A stretch of DNA of 64,000 bases from Alkaliphilus sp. NP8 (GTDB lineage Bacteria; Bacillota; Clostridia; Peptostreptococcales; Natronincolaceae): assembly GCA_015978205.1 (NCBI GenBank), contig JADWMM010000033.1, positions 1-64,000 on the forward strand. The letters run 5' to 3'. A model generated the notes under the pieces. It was not told the DNA's origin and ran no database searches. It saw only the letters and a list, made by a program, of their open reading frames with translations. Below, piece by piece: positions 17,686 through 27,940 of the stretch. A program made the position numbers and the translations under genes. Each line of letters begins with the position of its first letter. Positions within the stretch are counted from its first letter, which is position 1.

Positions 17686-20458
17686 TATTACTGAATTTTT
17701 CATTTTCATCAGTTGCATTAAGTCCCATATATTCTGCTACAATTTCTCTAAATATAGGGGCACCATAGCCTCCAGACCCACCTTGTGGAAGAAGAATAGA
17801 TATTGCAATCTGAGGATCATCATAAGGAGCAAATCCAGTAAACCAAGTGAAGTTATCGTAATCCTCTTTATATTGATCAATGGTTTTATCATTAATATTA
17901 GGGTTTAATTCTTTAATAGCCTTCCTCATAACATATGCATCGTCCACATATTTAGGGTTATCTTTATTTTCTTCTTTAATCTCTGTCATTTTAACCTCTA
18001 CATCATTAAGTAAAACTCCAAAATTCGATAAATGTTTTTTAAGATATTCTACTTCATCTATCGGAGGAATTTTACCAGATTTTTCAGCAGTACCAGTCTT
18101 AGCTGCTACCCCCACTGGTAATTGATTAAGATAAAACCTAGCTGAACCTGTTGTTGTAACTTCGTGCATTCCAATTCTTATTTCATCTAAATTAGCATAA
18201 TCATTTAGTTCTATTCTCTCAATTAATTCTGGTGGAAAGTTTTCAATATTTCCATCTTTAACAGACTTAATTTTATCAACTGTACTCACTTTGTATCTAT
18301 ATCCATCATTCGCTACAATGGCCATATAATTTGCCATTTGAATAGGAGTATATGAGTGCTCACCTTGACCTATAGAAAAATTCATAGTATCTGCAATACT
18401 CCAACTTGCTTGATTAAAATAACTATATTTTATAACATCTGTATATATATTTACCATTTCTTCCTTTATTCCTAATTCTATCATCCTATTTATTATAGTT
18501 CCTCTAGATGGATTTTCTTCAGTCCAGCTTAGAATTTCATCTATTATACTATCTAAATTATCTTCTTTTAAATCAACTTTTTCTGGATCTAAGTCATCTA
18601 AAGACAATTGTCTATTTAAATAATTTCTAAGCATAGCTTTAGTTACTTCTAGTTTTCTTTGGATACTAGGAACTCCACCAGACTTCTCTCGTGGTATATC
18701 TATTTCTATACCTGTTCGATCATTAAGTCCAAATTTCTTAGTATAATCGATTAATATTTGCGGTGTCATTTCTATTGGAAGTGGCTTGTTAGCACCATAA
18801 TCATACCCTGTAGCTACAGAATAAAAATAATAGTTATTAGAATCTCTAACAGCTTCACTTAAATTTTGATATCCCATAGTTGTTCCTCGTTGATTCCATA
18901 ACCAGTTACCAAACGAATGACCACCTATTCTAATATATCCTTTATCTAAAATCTCATAATCTGGACTAAGACCTTGCTCTAACCCTGCTAATCCTACTAT
19001 CATTTTAAAGGTAGAACCAGGCTGTACAGCTGTACTTAAGGCCATATTTACCAATGGTCTCGGTGCTAAAGAATCCCTTTCATTCTCTGGCATCAAACTT
19101 TGCCAATCTGGTCCACTTATTACTGTAGAAAATAAGTTAGGATCATAGTCTGGATAACTCGTTAATGCTAATACTTCTCCTGTTTTAACATCAGTAACTA
19201 CAACTGCACCAGATTTAGCGTTAGGTTTGACTTGAAAAGTATTTTTTCCCCATTTAGTTTCGTAAGTTCCACCAGTTCTAATGGCTTCTAATACATCTAC
19301 TAAAACTTCTTGTGTTCTTTTCTGTAAATTAGCATCTATAGTTAAGTATAACGTATCTCCAGGGATAGGTTCTTTTCTTTCTAAAACCTCAACAAGTCTT
19401 CCGTTTGAATCCGCTAATACTTTTTGATATCCATCTTCACCCTTAAGGACATCTTCAAACTTATGCTCTAGACCTGTTTTCCCTATTAAATCGCTACGTC
19501 TATAATCTAATTCATTAATATATTTATCTATTTCATGTTGTTGAGAAATTTTACCAATATATCCTAATAAATGAGATGCTAATTTTCCTTCTGGATAATA
19601 TCTAATAGATTCTATGGCTATGCTAACACCTGGAAAATCTAAAATTTTTTCTTCGATTTGGGCTACAGAAGTAGGTGAAATGTCTTGTGCTATTTTAACT
19701 GGATTGTATTGTAAATAACCACCACTTCGTATGTGTTGTCTAAAAACCATGATTTTTCTAGCATCTCCAAAAGAATATTGTTGGGGTATTTCATAACTTT
19801 CTCTTAGTATGCTAAAAGCTTCATTAGCGCTTATTTTCATATCTTCAAATCCGTAGCTTTTAAGCCAGTCTTCTTTATCTAGTTCATCACTAAATCTCCA
19901 CCTAGTAGATTCTCTAATAGATATTGGTATTGTTAAATCTGGAATCTCTAATAATTTCAATTGAGCTTCATAAGGATCATCTTCTATTATATTATATCTT
20001 TCTTTTAGTATATCGAAAGCTTCTTTCCCGTTATCAATACCGACTAATCCATAAGTTTCTTTCCATTCATCTAAATCTATATCATAGGTAAAAGCATAAT
20101 TCCCATCTTCTGTTTTTACTATTGGAAATTTATCGATATATTCATCATCATTTTTTTCTAATATATTTAGCAAATCTAATCCTATTTGATTAATCTTATA
20201 GTCATCTAGTTCATTTCTCATAATTTGAACAGTAAAACTAGGTCTATTTCCTGCTATTAAATTGCCATATTTATCTCTTATCTCCCCTCGTGGAGCAGTT
20301 ATAGGAATCTCTTTGTAAATTCTATTTTCTGACTGTTCACGGTATTGCTCACCTTGAACTATCATCAGATGTGCTAATCTTAAAATTATTATGCTTATTA
20401 TTATAATAAATACTAAAATAATAACATTATATCGATCTTTAAATTTTTCAGAAAACAT
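17666..20458 (-). CDS. mrdA: penicillin-binding protein 2 (class B, elongation transpeptidase)
   Basis: PBP2 cross-links peptidoglycan during side-wall growth with MreBCD. It has one N-terminal membrane helix (about 10-30), a dimerisation domain and a C-terminal transpeptidase. The active-site motifs are PGSTFKM (serine of SxxK), SNN and KTGTAEKSG. At about 930 residues it is long for the family because of insertions in the N-terminal half (around 105-215) and before the KTG region, typical for Clostridia. The ATG at 20458 has AAAGGTG seven bases upstream, so it is preferred over the upstream GTG, which lies within that site. Confidence 0.94.
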   Translation of the reverse strand: MFSEKFKDRYNVIILVFIIIISIIILRLAHLMIVQGEQYREQSENRIYKEIPITAPRGEIRDKYGNLIAGNRPSFTVQIMRNELDDYKINQIGLDLLNILEKNDDEYIDKFPIVKTEDGNYAFTYDIDLDEWKETYGLVGIDNGKEAFDILKERYNIIEDDPYEAQLKLLEIPDLTIPISIRESTRWRFSDELDKEDWLKSYGFEDMKISANEAFSILRESYEIPQQYSFGDARKIMVFRQHIRSGGYLQYNPVKIAQDISPTSVAQIEEKILDFPGVSIAIESIRYYPEGKLASHLLGYIGKISQQHEIDKYINELDYRRSDLIGKTGLEHKFEDVLKGEDGYQKVLADSNGRLVEVLERKEPIPGDTLYLTIDANLQKRTQEVLVDVLEAIRTGGTYETKWGKNTFQVKPNAKSGAVVVTDVKTGEVLALTSYPDYDPNLFSTVISGPDWQSLMPENERDSLAPRPLVNMALSTAVQPGSTFKMIVGLAGLEQGLSPDYEILDKGYIRIGGHSFGNWLWNQRGTTMGYQNLSEAVRDSNNYYFYSVATGYDYGANKPLPIEMTPQILIDYTKKFGLNDRTGIEIDIPREKSGGVPSIQRKLEVTKAMLRNYLNRQLSLDDLDPEKVDLKEDNLDSIIDEILSWTEENPSRGTIINRMIELGIKEEMVNIYTDVIKYSYFNQASWSIADTMNFSIGQGEHSYTPIQMANYMAIVANDGYRYKVSTVDKIKSVKDGNIENFPPELIERIELNDYANLDEIRIGMHEVTTTGSARFYLNQLPVGVAAKTGTAEKSGKIPPIDEVEYLKKHLSNFGVLLNDVEVKMTEIKEENKDNPKYVDDAYVMRKAIKELNPNINDKTIDQYKEDYDNFTWFTGFAPYDDPQIAISILLPQGGSGGYGAPIFREIVAEYMGLNATDENEKFSNKNRLLP

Positions 20459-20469
20459 TTTTATCACCT

Positions 20470-20970
20470 TTAATTAGTGGCTTTTTTCATTATTTTTGAT
20501 TTTAATAATTTAGATACATAAAAATAAATAAATGGGGAGAAAATAGAATTATATAGTACTTCTATAAATAACATTTTTTTTATTATATCAAATAACTCAA
20601 TTTTATAGCCCAATAAAAATATTAAAAGTAAATTTATTGTTTCATAAAATAGAGTTCCTACTGCTGTTAATATAAAAGGAATTAATAGATTCTCTTTAAA
20701 TATCTTCTGATCCATCAACCCTACTACATATCCTATAATCATAAACATAAAAGCATTTAAACCTATTATTCTGCCTAAAATAATATCTTGTAAAAGACCA
20801 ACAAAAAAACCTAAAGTTGCACCTTTATTTTTTCCCAAATATATTGAAAATGAAATAACAAGAATCAAAGCAGTATTAGGAACTACTCCGTATATTTCAA
20901 ACCATTGAAATACTGTTGATTGTAATATTAAATTCAATATAATAATTAAGCTAATTATTATTAGTCTCAC
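20470..20970 (-). CDS. mreD: rod shape-determining protein MreD
   Basis: MreD is a small polytopic membrane protein of the elongasome. The 166-residue sequence has five to six hydrophobic segments and the family pattern GVVPNTALILVISFSIYLG with GFFVGLLQDIILGRIIGLNA. The start is a GTG with AGGGGA upstream. It sits between mreC and mrdA in the conserved mreB-mreC-mreD-mrdA order. Confidence 0.92.
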   Translation of the reverse strand: MRLIIISLIIILNLILQSTVFQWFEIYGVVPNTALILVISFSIYLGKNKGATLGFFVGLLQDIILGRIIGLNAFMFMIIGYVVGLMDQKIFKENLLIPFILTAVGTLFYETINLLLIFLLGYKIELFDIIKKMLFIEVLYNSIFSPFIYFYVSKLLKSKIMKKATN

Positions 20971-21000
20971 TACTAGTTCCCCTTTGTTTTTCTATCGTCA

Positions 21001-21834
21001 TTATTTTATTACTAATACCTTAGTTATCCTTTTAAAATCTACTGAAGGCTCTACTTTAATTGTCTTCAATAAATTATCTTCCGATTTATCTACCTCTATA
21101 ACTTCTCCTACCACAATTCCTTCAGGATAAATACCAAGCCCTGAAGTAATTATCTTATCACCCACTATTATATCAGCTAAAGGATCAAATAAATATCCTG
21201 TTATTTCATTATTAATACTTCCAGTAACTATACCCTGCAAACTACTATCTCTCATTATTTCAAAGCTAACAGAGCTATTACTGTCTATAATTGAAATAAC
21301 TTTTGCCCAATTATCTCCTACTTCATATATTCTCCCTATAAGACCATCAGAGTTTAATACTATATTATCTTTTCTTATTCCTGCATTTTCTCCAGCGTTA
21401 ATAGTAAATATATTAAACCAATTTCCTGGTTCTTTTCCTATTAAACTAGCAGAAATAGTATTTTGTTTGTCAGTATCTTCAATATAATTTAATGCATATT
21501 TTAAATTCTTTAATTCTTCTAGTTCTGTTCGCGTTATATTTAAGTCTAAAACTTCTTTCTTTAAAGATTCTACCTCTTCTTTTAATTCTTCGTTTTCAGT
21601 CTTCAAATTTTTCAAATTAGCTATCGAACTAATATTTTCTTCAACTTTATTAACTCCAGAATTAAATACATTTTGAACAGGTGTTATAATATTACCTACC
21701 CATTTTTCTACTACAGTAATATTTTCTCTTTGTTTACTAGTAACACCTGCTATTATAATGAGAATGATAGCGACAATTGCCACTATCATTAATGATTTAC
21801 TTTTTGGTTTATTCTTTAATCTATTTTTAGACAA
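21001..21834 (-). CDS. mreC: rod shape-determining protein MreC
   Basis: MreC is a bitopic membrane protein that bridges MreB and the PBPs. It has a basic cytoplasmic tail, one membrane helix (about 15-38), a coiled coil (about 70-105) and two beta domains; the family pattern is seen in GNWFNIFTINAGENAGIRKDN and ITSGLGIYPEGIVVGEV. The start is set at TTG 21834, with AAGGTGG five bases upstream; a GTG three codons earlier lies within that site. It follows mreB by ten bases. Confidence 0.93.
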   Translation of the reverse strand: MSKNRLKNKPKSKSLMIVAIVAIILIIIAGVTSKQRENITVVEKWVGNIITPVQNVFNSGVNKVEENISSIANLKNLKTENEELKEEVESLKKEVLDLNITRTELEELKNLKYALNYIEDTDKQNTISASLIGKEPGNWFNIFTINAGENAGIRKDNIVLNSDGLIGRIYEVGDNWAKVISIIDSNSSVSFEIMRDSSLQGIVTGSINNEITGYLFDPLADIIVGDKIITSGLGIYPEGIVVGEVIEVDKSEDNLLKTIKVEPSVDFKRITKVLVIK

Positions 21835-21844
21835 TGATACCACC

Positions 21845-22876
<1,032 letters not shown>

Positions 22877-22903
22877 TTATGATGCTCCTTCCTTATCTAA
22901 CCA

Positions 22904-23602
22904 TTATATCAATTGCTGTTCTTTCATGCTAAAAAAAGTTCCATCTCCAATTATTACATGATCTAATACATTTATTCCAATAATATTTCCTGCTTCTATA
23001 AGTCGTTTTGTTATATTAATATCTTCTCCACTCGGTTTAGGGTCTCCACTCGGATGGTTATGAGCTAGTATAATCCCAGAACTACTTCTTTTAATAGCTC
23101 TATTAAAAACTTCTCTTGGATGAACAATAGATGCATTTAAGCTACCTATAGAAATATTCTCTACAGCAATAACATCATGCTTAGTATTTAACAGTATAAT
23201 ATTAAATGCTTCTTTTTTTAAATATCTCATTTCTTCCATTAATAAATTACTTACATCTTCTGGACCCTTTATTTTATAATTATTTACCTTTGTTGTTAAA
23301 GCTATACGTCTTCCAAGCTCTACTGCAGCTATAACCTGAGATGATTTGGCAAGTCCTACTCCCTTAATTTGATTTAACTCTTCAATAGTACAATCAGTAA
23401 GAGATCTAAGACCTTCGTTAGACATATTTAACATGGCTGTAGCTAAATCAATTGCAGTTTTGTCTTTTGTTCCAGTAGATAAAATAATTGCTAACAATTC
23501 TGCATTTGATAAACTTTGACAACCATATGTTAACATCTTTTCCCTTGGTCGTTCACTTAAAGGCATCCTTTTTATAGTAGTATATTCACAAAGATTTTTC
23601 AA
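22904..23602 (-). CDS. radC: RadC/JAB1-type MPN domain protein
   Basis: A 232-residue RadC family protein of uncertain function. It has an N-terminal helix-hairpin-helix region (about 40-90, IEELNQIKGVGLAKS) and a C-terminal JAB1/MPN+ metalloprotease-like domain with E..HNHPSGDPKPSGEDIN. The start is a TTG with GAGGTGA upstream. The radC-mreBCD order is conserved in Firmicutes. The old DNA-repair assignment of RadC is not supported, so no activity is claimed. Confidence 0.93.
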   Translation of the reverse strand: MKNLCEYTTIKRMPLSERPREKMLTYGCQSLSNAELLAIILSTGTKDKTAIDLATAMLNMSNEGLRSLTDCTIEELNQIKGVGLAKSSQVIAAVELGRRIALTTKVNNYKIKGPEDVSNLLMEEMRYLKKEAFNIILLNTKHDVIAVENISIGSLNASIVHPREVFNRAIKRSSSGIILAHNHPSGDPKPSGEDINITKRLIEAGNIIGINVLDHVIIGDGTFFSMKEQQLI

Positions 23603-23620
23603 TTATAATCACCTCTATTT

Positions 23621-24199
23621 TTAAAGGAGATTGACGTTAAAATTATTATGCAATACTACTCCTAGTTTAGATACTGGTAATCCAACTACATTAAAATAGT
23701 CACCTTCAATTTTAGATACAAACAAGGCACCTTTTCCTTGAATACCATAAGCACCTGCTTTATCCATAGGTTCACCAGTTAAAATATATCTTTCTATTTC
23801 ATCATTGCTAAGATTGTTAAAGTATACTTTTGTACATTCATAATCCACAAATTCCTTTTTAGTTAAAGAATCTATTATAGCAAATCCGGTAATAACTTTA
23901 TGAGCTTGTCCTGAAAGAAGTTTAAGCATAAATCTTGCTTCTTTTATATCTTTTGGTTTTCCTAATATCTTATTATATTCTACTATAGTATCGGCAGCAA
24001 TAACAAGATGATTTCCAGTTATTTTATTCGAAACAGCTTTAGCTTTTTGGTATGCTAAACCTTTTACAATTTCTGGAGAACTCAGTTTGTTATTTATATT
24101 TTCTTCAATATTACTACCTATTACTTTAAATTTAACCCCTAAATTTTCAAGAAGCTCTTTTCTTCTTGGTGAAGTAGAAGCTAGAATTATCTCTTTCAT
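23621..24199 (-). CDS. maf: Maf family nucleoside triphosphate pyrophosphatase
   Basis: Maf proteins hydrolyse non-canonical or excess dTTP/UTP-type nucleotides to the monophosphates. The 192-residue protein starts with the signature ILASTSPRRKELLENLG and contains AADTIVEYNKILGKPKD and GEPMDKAGAYGIQGKGALFV. The ATG follows AGGTGAG. Lies between the DUF4321 gene and radC, a standard position. Confidence 0.94.
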   Translation of the reverse strand: MKEIILASTSPRRKELLENLGVKFKVIGSNIEENINNKLSSPEIVKGLAYQKAKAVSNKITGNHLVIAADTIVEYNKILGKPKDIKEARFMLKLLSGQAHKVITGFAIIDSLTKKEFVDYECTKVYFNNLSNDEIERYILTGEPMDKAGAYGIQGKGALFVSKIEGDYFNVVGLPVSKLGVVLHNNFNVNLL

Positions 24200-24207
24200 T
24201 TTCTCAC

Positions 24208-24456
24208 CTACAGTCTATTAAAAATAATTACTGCCAATAAAAATCCTATTAAACTAGCAATATTAAATTTAAGCAGTAATGTAATCTGAAAATAAATAAT
24301 ATTTAAGTCTATTTCCACATTATTAAGTCCCAATGGTTCTGGACCATAATTTAAAATAGGAAGTGTGTCAGAAAAAAAATTACCAATTAAACTTCCTAAA
24401 ATTACCCCCGTAACAACAAATAAAATAAATAACCAATAACTTCTGTTCTTTCTCAT
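24208..24456 (-). CDS. DUF4321 small membrane protein
   Basis: An 82-residue protein with two hydrophobic segments (about 8-28 and 55-78). The pattern G-x-x-L-G-S-L-I-G near residue 20 and PILNYGPEPLGLNNVEIDL in the middle fits DUF4321, a Clostridia-wide family usually encoded beside maf. Function unknown. The ATG follows GGGGGA; nine bases separate it from maf. Confidence 0.8.
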   Translation of the reverse strand: MRKNRSYWLFILFVVTGVILGSLIGNFFSDTLPILNYGPEPLGLNNVEIDLNIIYFQITLLLKFNIASLIGFLLAVIIFNRL

Positions 24457-24474
24457 AATTATCCCCCATTTATC

Positions 24475-24996
24475 TTAAGTTCTGCTTATATAATCAATAT
24501 TTGTTTTAGTGTTACTTAAAGTATAATTTGCAGTAATTCCAATAAATATTCCAGTAAATATACTAGTAAGCATTAATACTGGTAAATAAACAAATATTTT
24601 AGGGTTTTTAATAATAATACTTGCAACTGTTAATTGTGCCATATTATGACCTAATGCTCCCAAAACACTTACCCCTATTAAACTAAAATATTTTCTGAAA
24701 AATTTATATCCAATCCACATTAAAATTGTACTAACAAAAGCACCTGACATGCTATACATCATAGAAATTACAGCACCAGATGCCAGTCCACCAATTAAAC
24801 TTCTTAGTAAGTTAACAGCTAAAGCATACTTAAGTCCATATATGGCTAGAGTAATAAGTCCAACAATATTTGCGAGTCCTAATTTTGCTCCAGGCGCAAA
24901 AGCAGTAAATGGATTAGGTATCATAGATTCAATAATATGAAGGGCTAACCCAACTGCAGTTAACATGGCTACATGTATCATTCTTTTCGTATTCAT
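24475..24996 (-). CDS. Gx transporter family membrane protein (HepS-I-like)
   Basis: A 173-residue polytopic protein with about five membrane segments. It resembles the family annotated as Gx transporters or heptaprenyl diphosphate synthase component I, seen in MLTAVGLALHIIESMIPNPF, PGAKLGLANIVGL and LGALGHNMAQLTVA. Members look like ECF-type substrate-binding subunits, so a transport role is more likely than prenyl synthesis. It is first in the run leading to mreB. No partner energy-coupling genes are nearby. Confidence 0.75.
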   Translation of the reverse strand: MNTKRMIHVAMLTAVGLALHIIESMIPNPFTAFAPGAKLGLANIVGLITLAIYGLKYALAVNLLRSLIGGLASGAVISMMYSMSGAFVSTILMWIGYKFFRKYFSLIGVSVLGALGHNMAQLTVASIIIKNPKIFVYLPVLMLTSIFTGIFIGITANYTLSNTKTNIDYISRT

Positions 24997-25078
24997 ATAA
25001 TCATCACACTTTCTAAGTTAGTATTTCCAAAAATAGTTTTATGATATTTACATTTTAAACTTACAATCTAAAAAACTT

Positions 25079-25108
25079 ATTATAAAACAATATATATGTC
25101 TAATACAA
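25079..25108 (-). promoter_or_regulatory. candidate sigma-A promoter for the Gx transporter-maf-radC-mre run
   Basis: TTGTAT (25103-25108) and a perfect TATAAT (25079-25084) are separated by 18 bases, 83 bases before the first gene. The -35 has two mismatches, hence moderate confidence. Confidence 0.5.
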
Positions 25109-25252
25109 TAATTATCTATAGTATAAACTGAATTTAGTCACAATAAAATTTTATCATTAACGGTTTTAATATACAAGTAGTAAATAATTGCTATTTTGTT
25201 ACAACTTCATTAAGAATGAAGTTTCATTTTAGCCATTTAATTTTTATTTTCT

Positions 25253-25290
25253 AAAAAATAATAGGAAGAACTTTAAAAAGTTCTTCCTAT
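25253..25290 (-). terminator. intrinsic terminator of the rnf operon
   Basis: AGGAAGAACTTT and AAAGTTCTTCCT (25263-25288) form a perfect 12-bp stem; on the minus strand it is followed by ATTATTTTTT. It lies 37 bases past the rnfB stop. Confidence 0.9.
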
Positions 25291-25324
25291 ACATACTAAT
25301 ATAATTCTAATTTTATAAGTTAAA

Positions 25325-26149
25325 TTACAAGTTTAACTTTTGTTTTCTTTCTAAGTCCCCTTCAATTGCTTTTGTAGGACACTTTTCAACACATACAAAA
25401 CAGTTTATACAATTATCATAATTAATAGATGCTAGATTATTTTTGAACTCAATTGTCTGTGTTGGACAATTTTTAACACAAATTTGGCAACCAATACATC
25501 CAACGCTACATTTCTGTTTAACTGCTTTTCCTTTTTCGTTGTTATTACATGTAATAACAACACTTTGTTTATATGGAACCCAATCAATAACATTCTTAGG
25601 ACATACTTCTAAGCATTTTCCACAAGAAGTACACTTTTCAGGGTCAATTTTAGCAATTCTTCCATCAACGATTTCAATAGCATCGAATTGACAAGCCTTT
25701 ACACATGTGCCTAATCCTAAACATCCGTATTTACAAGATTTAGATCCACCTTGCACTGCTGCTGCTGCAACACAGTCTTGAATTCCTTCGTATTCAAACT
25801 TGTCGCCGCATTTTGTAGTATCTCCGTTACAAATAACCTTAGCTACTTTTTTACCGTCACCGTCTGCTTCTACTCCCATGATTGATGCAACTTCAGATGC
25901 AACTTTTTCCCCACCAACAGGACAACCATTTACAGGTGCTTCACCTGCTGCAACAGCCTTTGCAAAACCATCACAACCAGGAAATCCACAACCACCACAG
26001 TTTGCACCTGGTAAGGCATCACGAATTGCAGTAGCTTTTGGATCCTCTTCTACTGCAAATTTTTGAGAAGCATACGCTAAACCTGCACCAAATAATAAGC
26101 CTAATCCTCCAAGACTTACTACAGGATAAATTATTGTTTGAAGACTCAT
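25325..26149 (-). CDS. rnfB: Rnf complex subunit RnfB
   Basis: RnfB is the multi-cluster ferredoxin-like subunit that takes electrons from reduced ferredoxin. It has an N-terminal membrane helix, a GANCGGCGFPGCDGF plus NGCPVGG cluster site (about 45-80), then several CxxC-type clusters: CKYGCLGLGTCVKAC, CTSCGKCLEVCP, CIGCQICVKNCP and CINCFVCVEKCP. At 274 residues it resembles clostridial RnfB. It is the last gene of rnfCDGEAB. Confidence 0.96.
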   Translation of the reverse strand: MSLQTIIYPVVSLGGLGLLFGAGLAYASQKFAVEEDPKATAIRDALPGANCGGCGFPGCDGFAKAVAAGEAPVNGCPVGGEKVASEVASIMGVEADGDGKKVAKVICNGDTTKCGDKFEYEGIQDCVAAAAVQGGSKSCKYGCLGLGTCVKACQFDAIEIVDGRIAKIDPEKCTSCGKCLEVCPKNVIDWVPYKQSVVITCNNNEKGKAVKQKCSVGCIGCQICVKNCPTQTIEFKNNLASINYDNCINCFVCVEKCPTKAIEGDLERKQKLNL

Positions 26150-26161
26150 ATAATCACTCCT

Positions 26162-26743
26162 TTATACCAATCCAACAAAGCCCATAAATGCCATTGACAT
26201 TAAGCTTGCAGTGAATAATGCAATTGGAAATCCTTTAAAAGCTTCAGGAATATCGGATAATTCCAATCTTTCTCTAATACCAGCAAATAATACAATTGCT
26301 AAAGAGAAACCAATAGCAGCTCCAGCTGAATTTATAATAGTTTCAATTAAGTTATATCCTTCTTGAATATTTAAAAGCGCTACACCTAATACTGCACAGT
26401 TAGTAGTAATAAGTGGTAAATATACACCTAATGATTGATACAAAGTAGGACTACTTTTTTGTATAACCATTTCTACAAGCTGAACTAATGCAGCTATTAC
26501 TAAAATAAATGTAACTGTTTGCATATACCCTAATCCTAAATTATTTAAAATAAATTCTTGTATTAGGTAGGTAGTTGTTCCTGCTAATGTCATAACAAAA
26601 GTAACTGCCATTCCCATACCAAAAGCTGTCTCTACTTGTTTAGAAACACCTAAAAACGGGCATATACCTAGATTTTTAGATAAAACATAGTTATTAACTA
26701 ATATACTACTAACTAGTATAACAAATAATGATTCTATTGACAT
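26162..26743 (-). CDS. rnfA: Rnf complex subunit RnfA
   Basis: RnfA is a six-helix membrane subunit that, with RnfE, forms the ion-translocating core. The family signature [19 protein letters not shown] is near the N-terminus; its cysteine, with one in [12 protein letters not shown], supports the buried [2Fe-2S] site known for RnfA/RnfE. Length 193 is typical. Confidence 0.96.
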   Translation of the reverse strand: MSIESLFVILVSSILVNNYVLSKNLGICPFLGVSKQVETAFGMGMAVTFVMTLAGTTTYLIQEFILNNLGLGYMQTVTFILVIAALVQLVEMVIQKSSPTLYQSLGVYLPLITTNCAVLGVALLNIQEGYNLIETIINSAGAAIGFSLAIVLFAGIRERLELSDIPEAFKGFPIALFTASLMSMAFMGFVGLV

Positions 26744-26759
26744 GCATTACACCTCCTAA

Positions 26760-27362
26760 TTAAGCATTATGTTTTTTCGATGTTATACTTCCAAAAATAG
26801 CAAGAAGTATACCTAAACCTAAGAAAGCACCAGGAGCTTGAGTCATAATGCCGAATGGCTCAAAGCTAGCCCACATTACTTGAGTACCAAAAATTGAACC
26901 TGCACCTAGTAACTCTCTAACCATACCTAAAATAGTTAATCCTATTGTAAAACCTAATCCCATTCCGATTCCATCTACAATAGAATTTCCTACTGTGTTT
27001 TTGGACGCAAAAGATTCTGCTCTACCTAAAATAACACAGTTTACAACTATAAGTGGTAAGAATAATCCTAATGCACTATATAATGATGGTACATAAGCTT
27101 GTAAAGCCATTTCTACCATAGTTACAAACGTAGCTATAACAACGATAAATGCTGGAATTCTAATTTGACTTGGTATTAATTTTCTAAGTAAAGAAATAAC
27201 TGTATTTGAAGCAAATAATACTGCTGTAGTTGCAAGTCCCATACCTAAACCATTTATAGCAGAAGTTGTTACTGCAAGAGTAGGACACATTCCTAATACT
27301 TGTACAAATATTGGGTTGTTAAAAATTAACCCATCTGTTAATATTCTTTTCTTACTCATCAT
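26760..27362 (-). CDS. rnfE: Rnf complex subunit RnfE
   Basis: RnfE is the inverted-topology partner of RnfA. The motifs NNPIFVQVLGMCPTLAVTTS and VNCVILGRAESFASKN carry the conserved cysteines. Six membrane segments, 200 residues. The ATG follows GGAGGTGA. The order rnfC-D-G-E-A-B is the clostridial one. Confidence 0.95.
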   Translation of the reverse strand: MMSKKRILTDGLIFNNPIFVQVLGMCPTLAVTTSAINGLGMGLATTAVLFASNTVISLLRKLIPSQIRIPAFIVVIATFVTMVEMALQAYVPSLYSALGLFLPLIVVNCVILGRAESFASKNTVGNSIVDGIGMGLGFTIGLTILGMVRELLGAGSIFGTQVMWASFEPFGIMTQAPGAFLGLGILLAIFGSITSKKHNA

Positions 27363-27395
27363 AAAAAACTCACCTCCAGAACTGTAGATAATATT

Positions 27396-27938
27396 TTATT
27401 TTAATACATCTTCAAATGCTCTTATTGCTGCGTTAACTCCATTAGTTGCAGCTTCTGATGAAATAGTAGCACCTGCAATTGCATCTACATCAGTATTTAA
27501 TTGTAATTCACTTCCTGTTGATTTTCCTTCAAATTGAGAGTTAAAGTCTGCTTCAGCAATTCTAGCTCCCAATCCAGGTGTTTCAGCATGAGATGCAACT
27601 CTCATCCCTGCTAATGTTCCATCAACATTAATAGCAACTATAAATTCTATATCTCCACCATAACCTGATGCTGTAGTTTTAACTGCATAACCTACAGTAT
27701 TTCCACCTTGTAATGCTTCATAAGCTTCTACTACAGATTCAATTTCAGTAACTGCAGGATCTTCCACTACTGTGAATTCATCAGCATCTGGTAGCATATC
27801 TTCCATGTATGCAAGATTTGCCTTCATAGCATTTTCTTGAATAACTCCTTTTGTTGCATCATTTACAAGACTTAATGATCCTGCAGATACAGCAGTTATT
27901 AAAAACAATATAGCTCCTAATCTAATCACTTGTTTCAT
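27396..27938 (-). CDS. rnfG: Rnf complex subunit RnfG (FMN-binding)
   Basis: RnfG is a membrane-anchored flavoprotein on the outer face. It has an N-terminal membrane helix (about 6-26) and an FMN-binding domain; the motif AIAGATISSEA holds the threonine that carries covalently bound FMN in this family. The sequence HAETPGLGARI is also typical. The flavin transferase ApbE is not encoded in this window. Confidence 0.95.
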   Translation of the reverse strand: MKQVIRLGAILFLITAVSAGSLSLVNDATKGVIQENAMKANLAYMEDMLPDADEFTVVEDPAVTEIESVVEAYEALQGGNTVGYAVKTTASGYGGDIEFIVAINVDGTLAGMRVASHAETPGLGARIAEADFNSQFEGKSTGSELQLNTDVDAIAGATISSEAATNGVNAAIRAFEDVLK

Positions 27939-27940
27939 GA

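Larger units (their letters stand above)
24997..25324. other. intergenic region between the mre-side operon and rnfB
   Basis: This 328-base AT-rich stretch holds a promoter pointing to the Gx-transporter gene (25079-25108) and the rnf terminator (25263-25288). A second small hairpin (ACTTCATTAAGAATGAAGT, 25204-25222) lies between them. I see no coding frame. Confidence 0.6.
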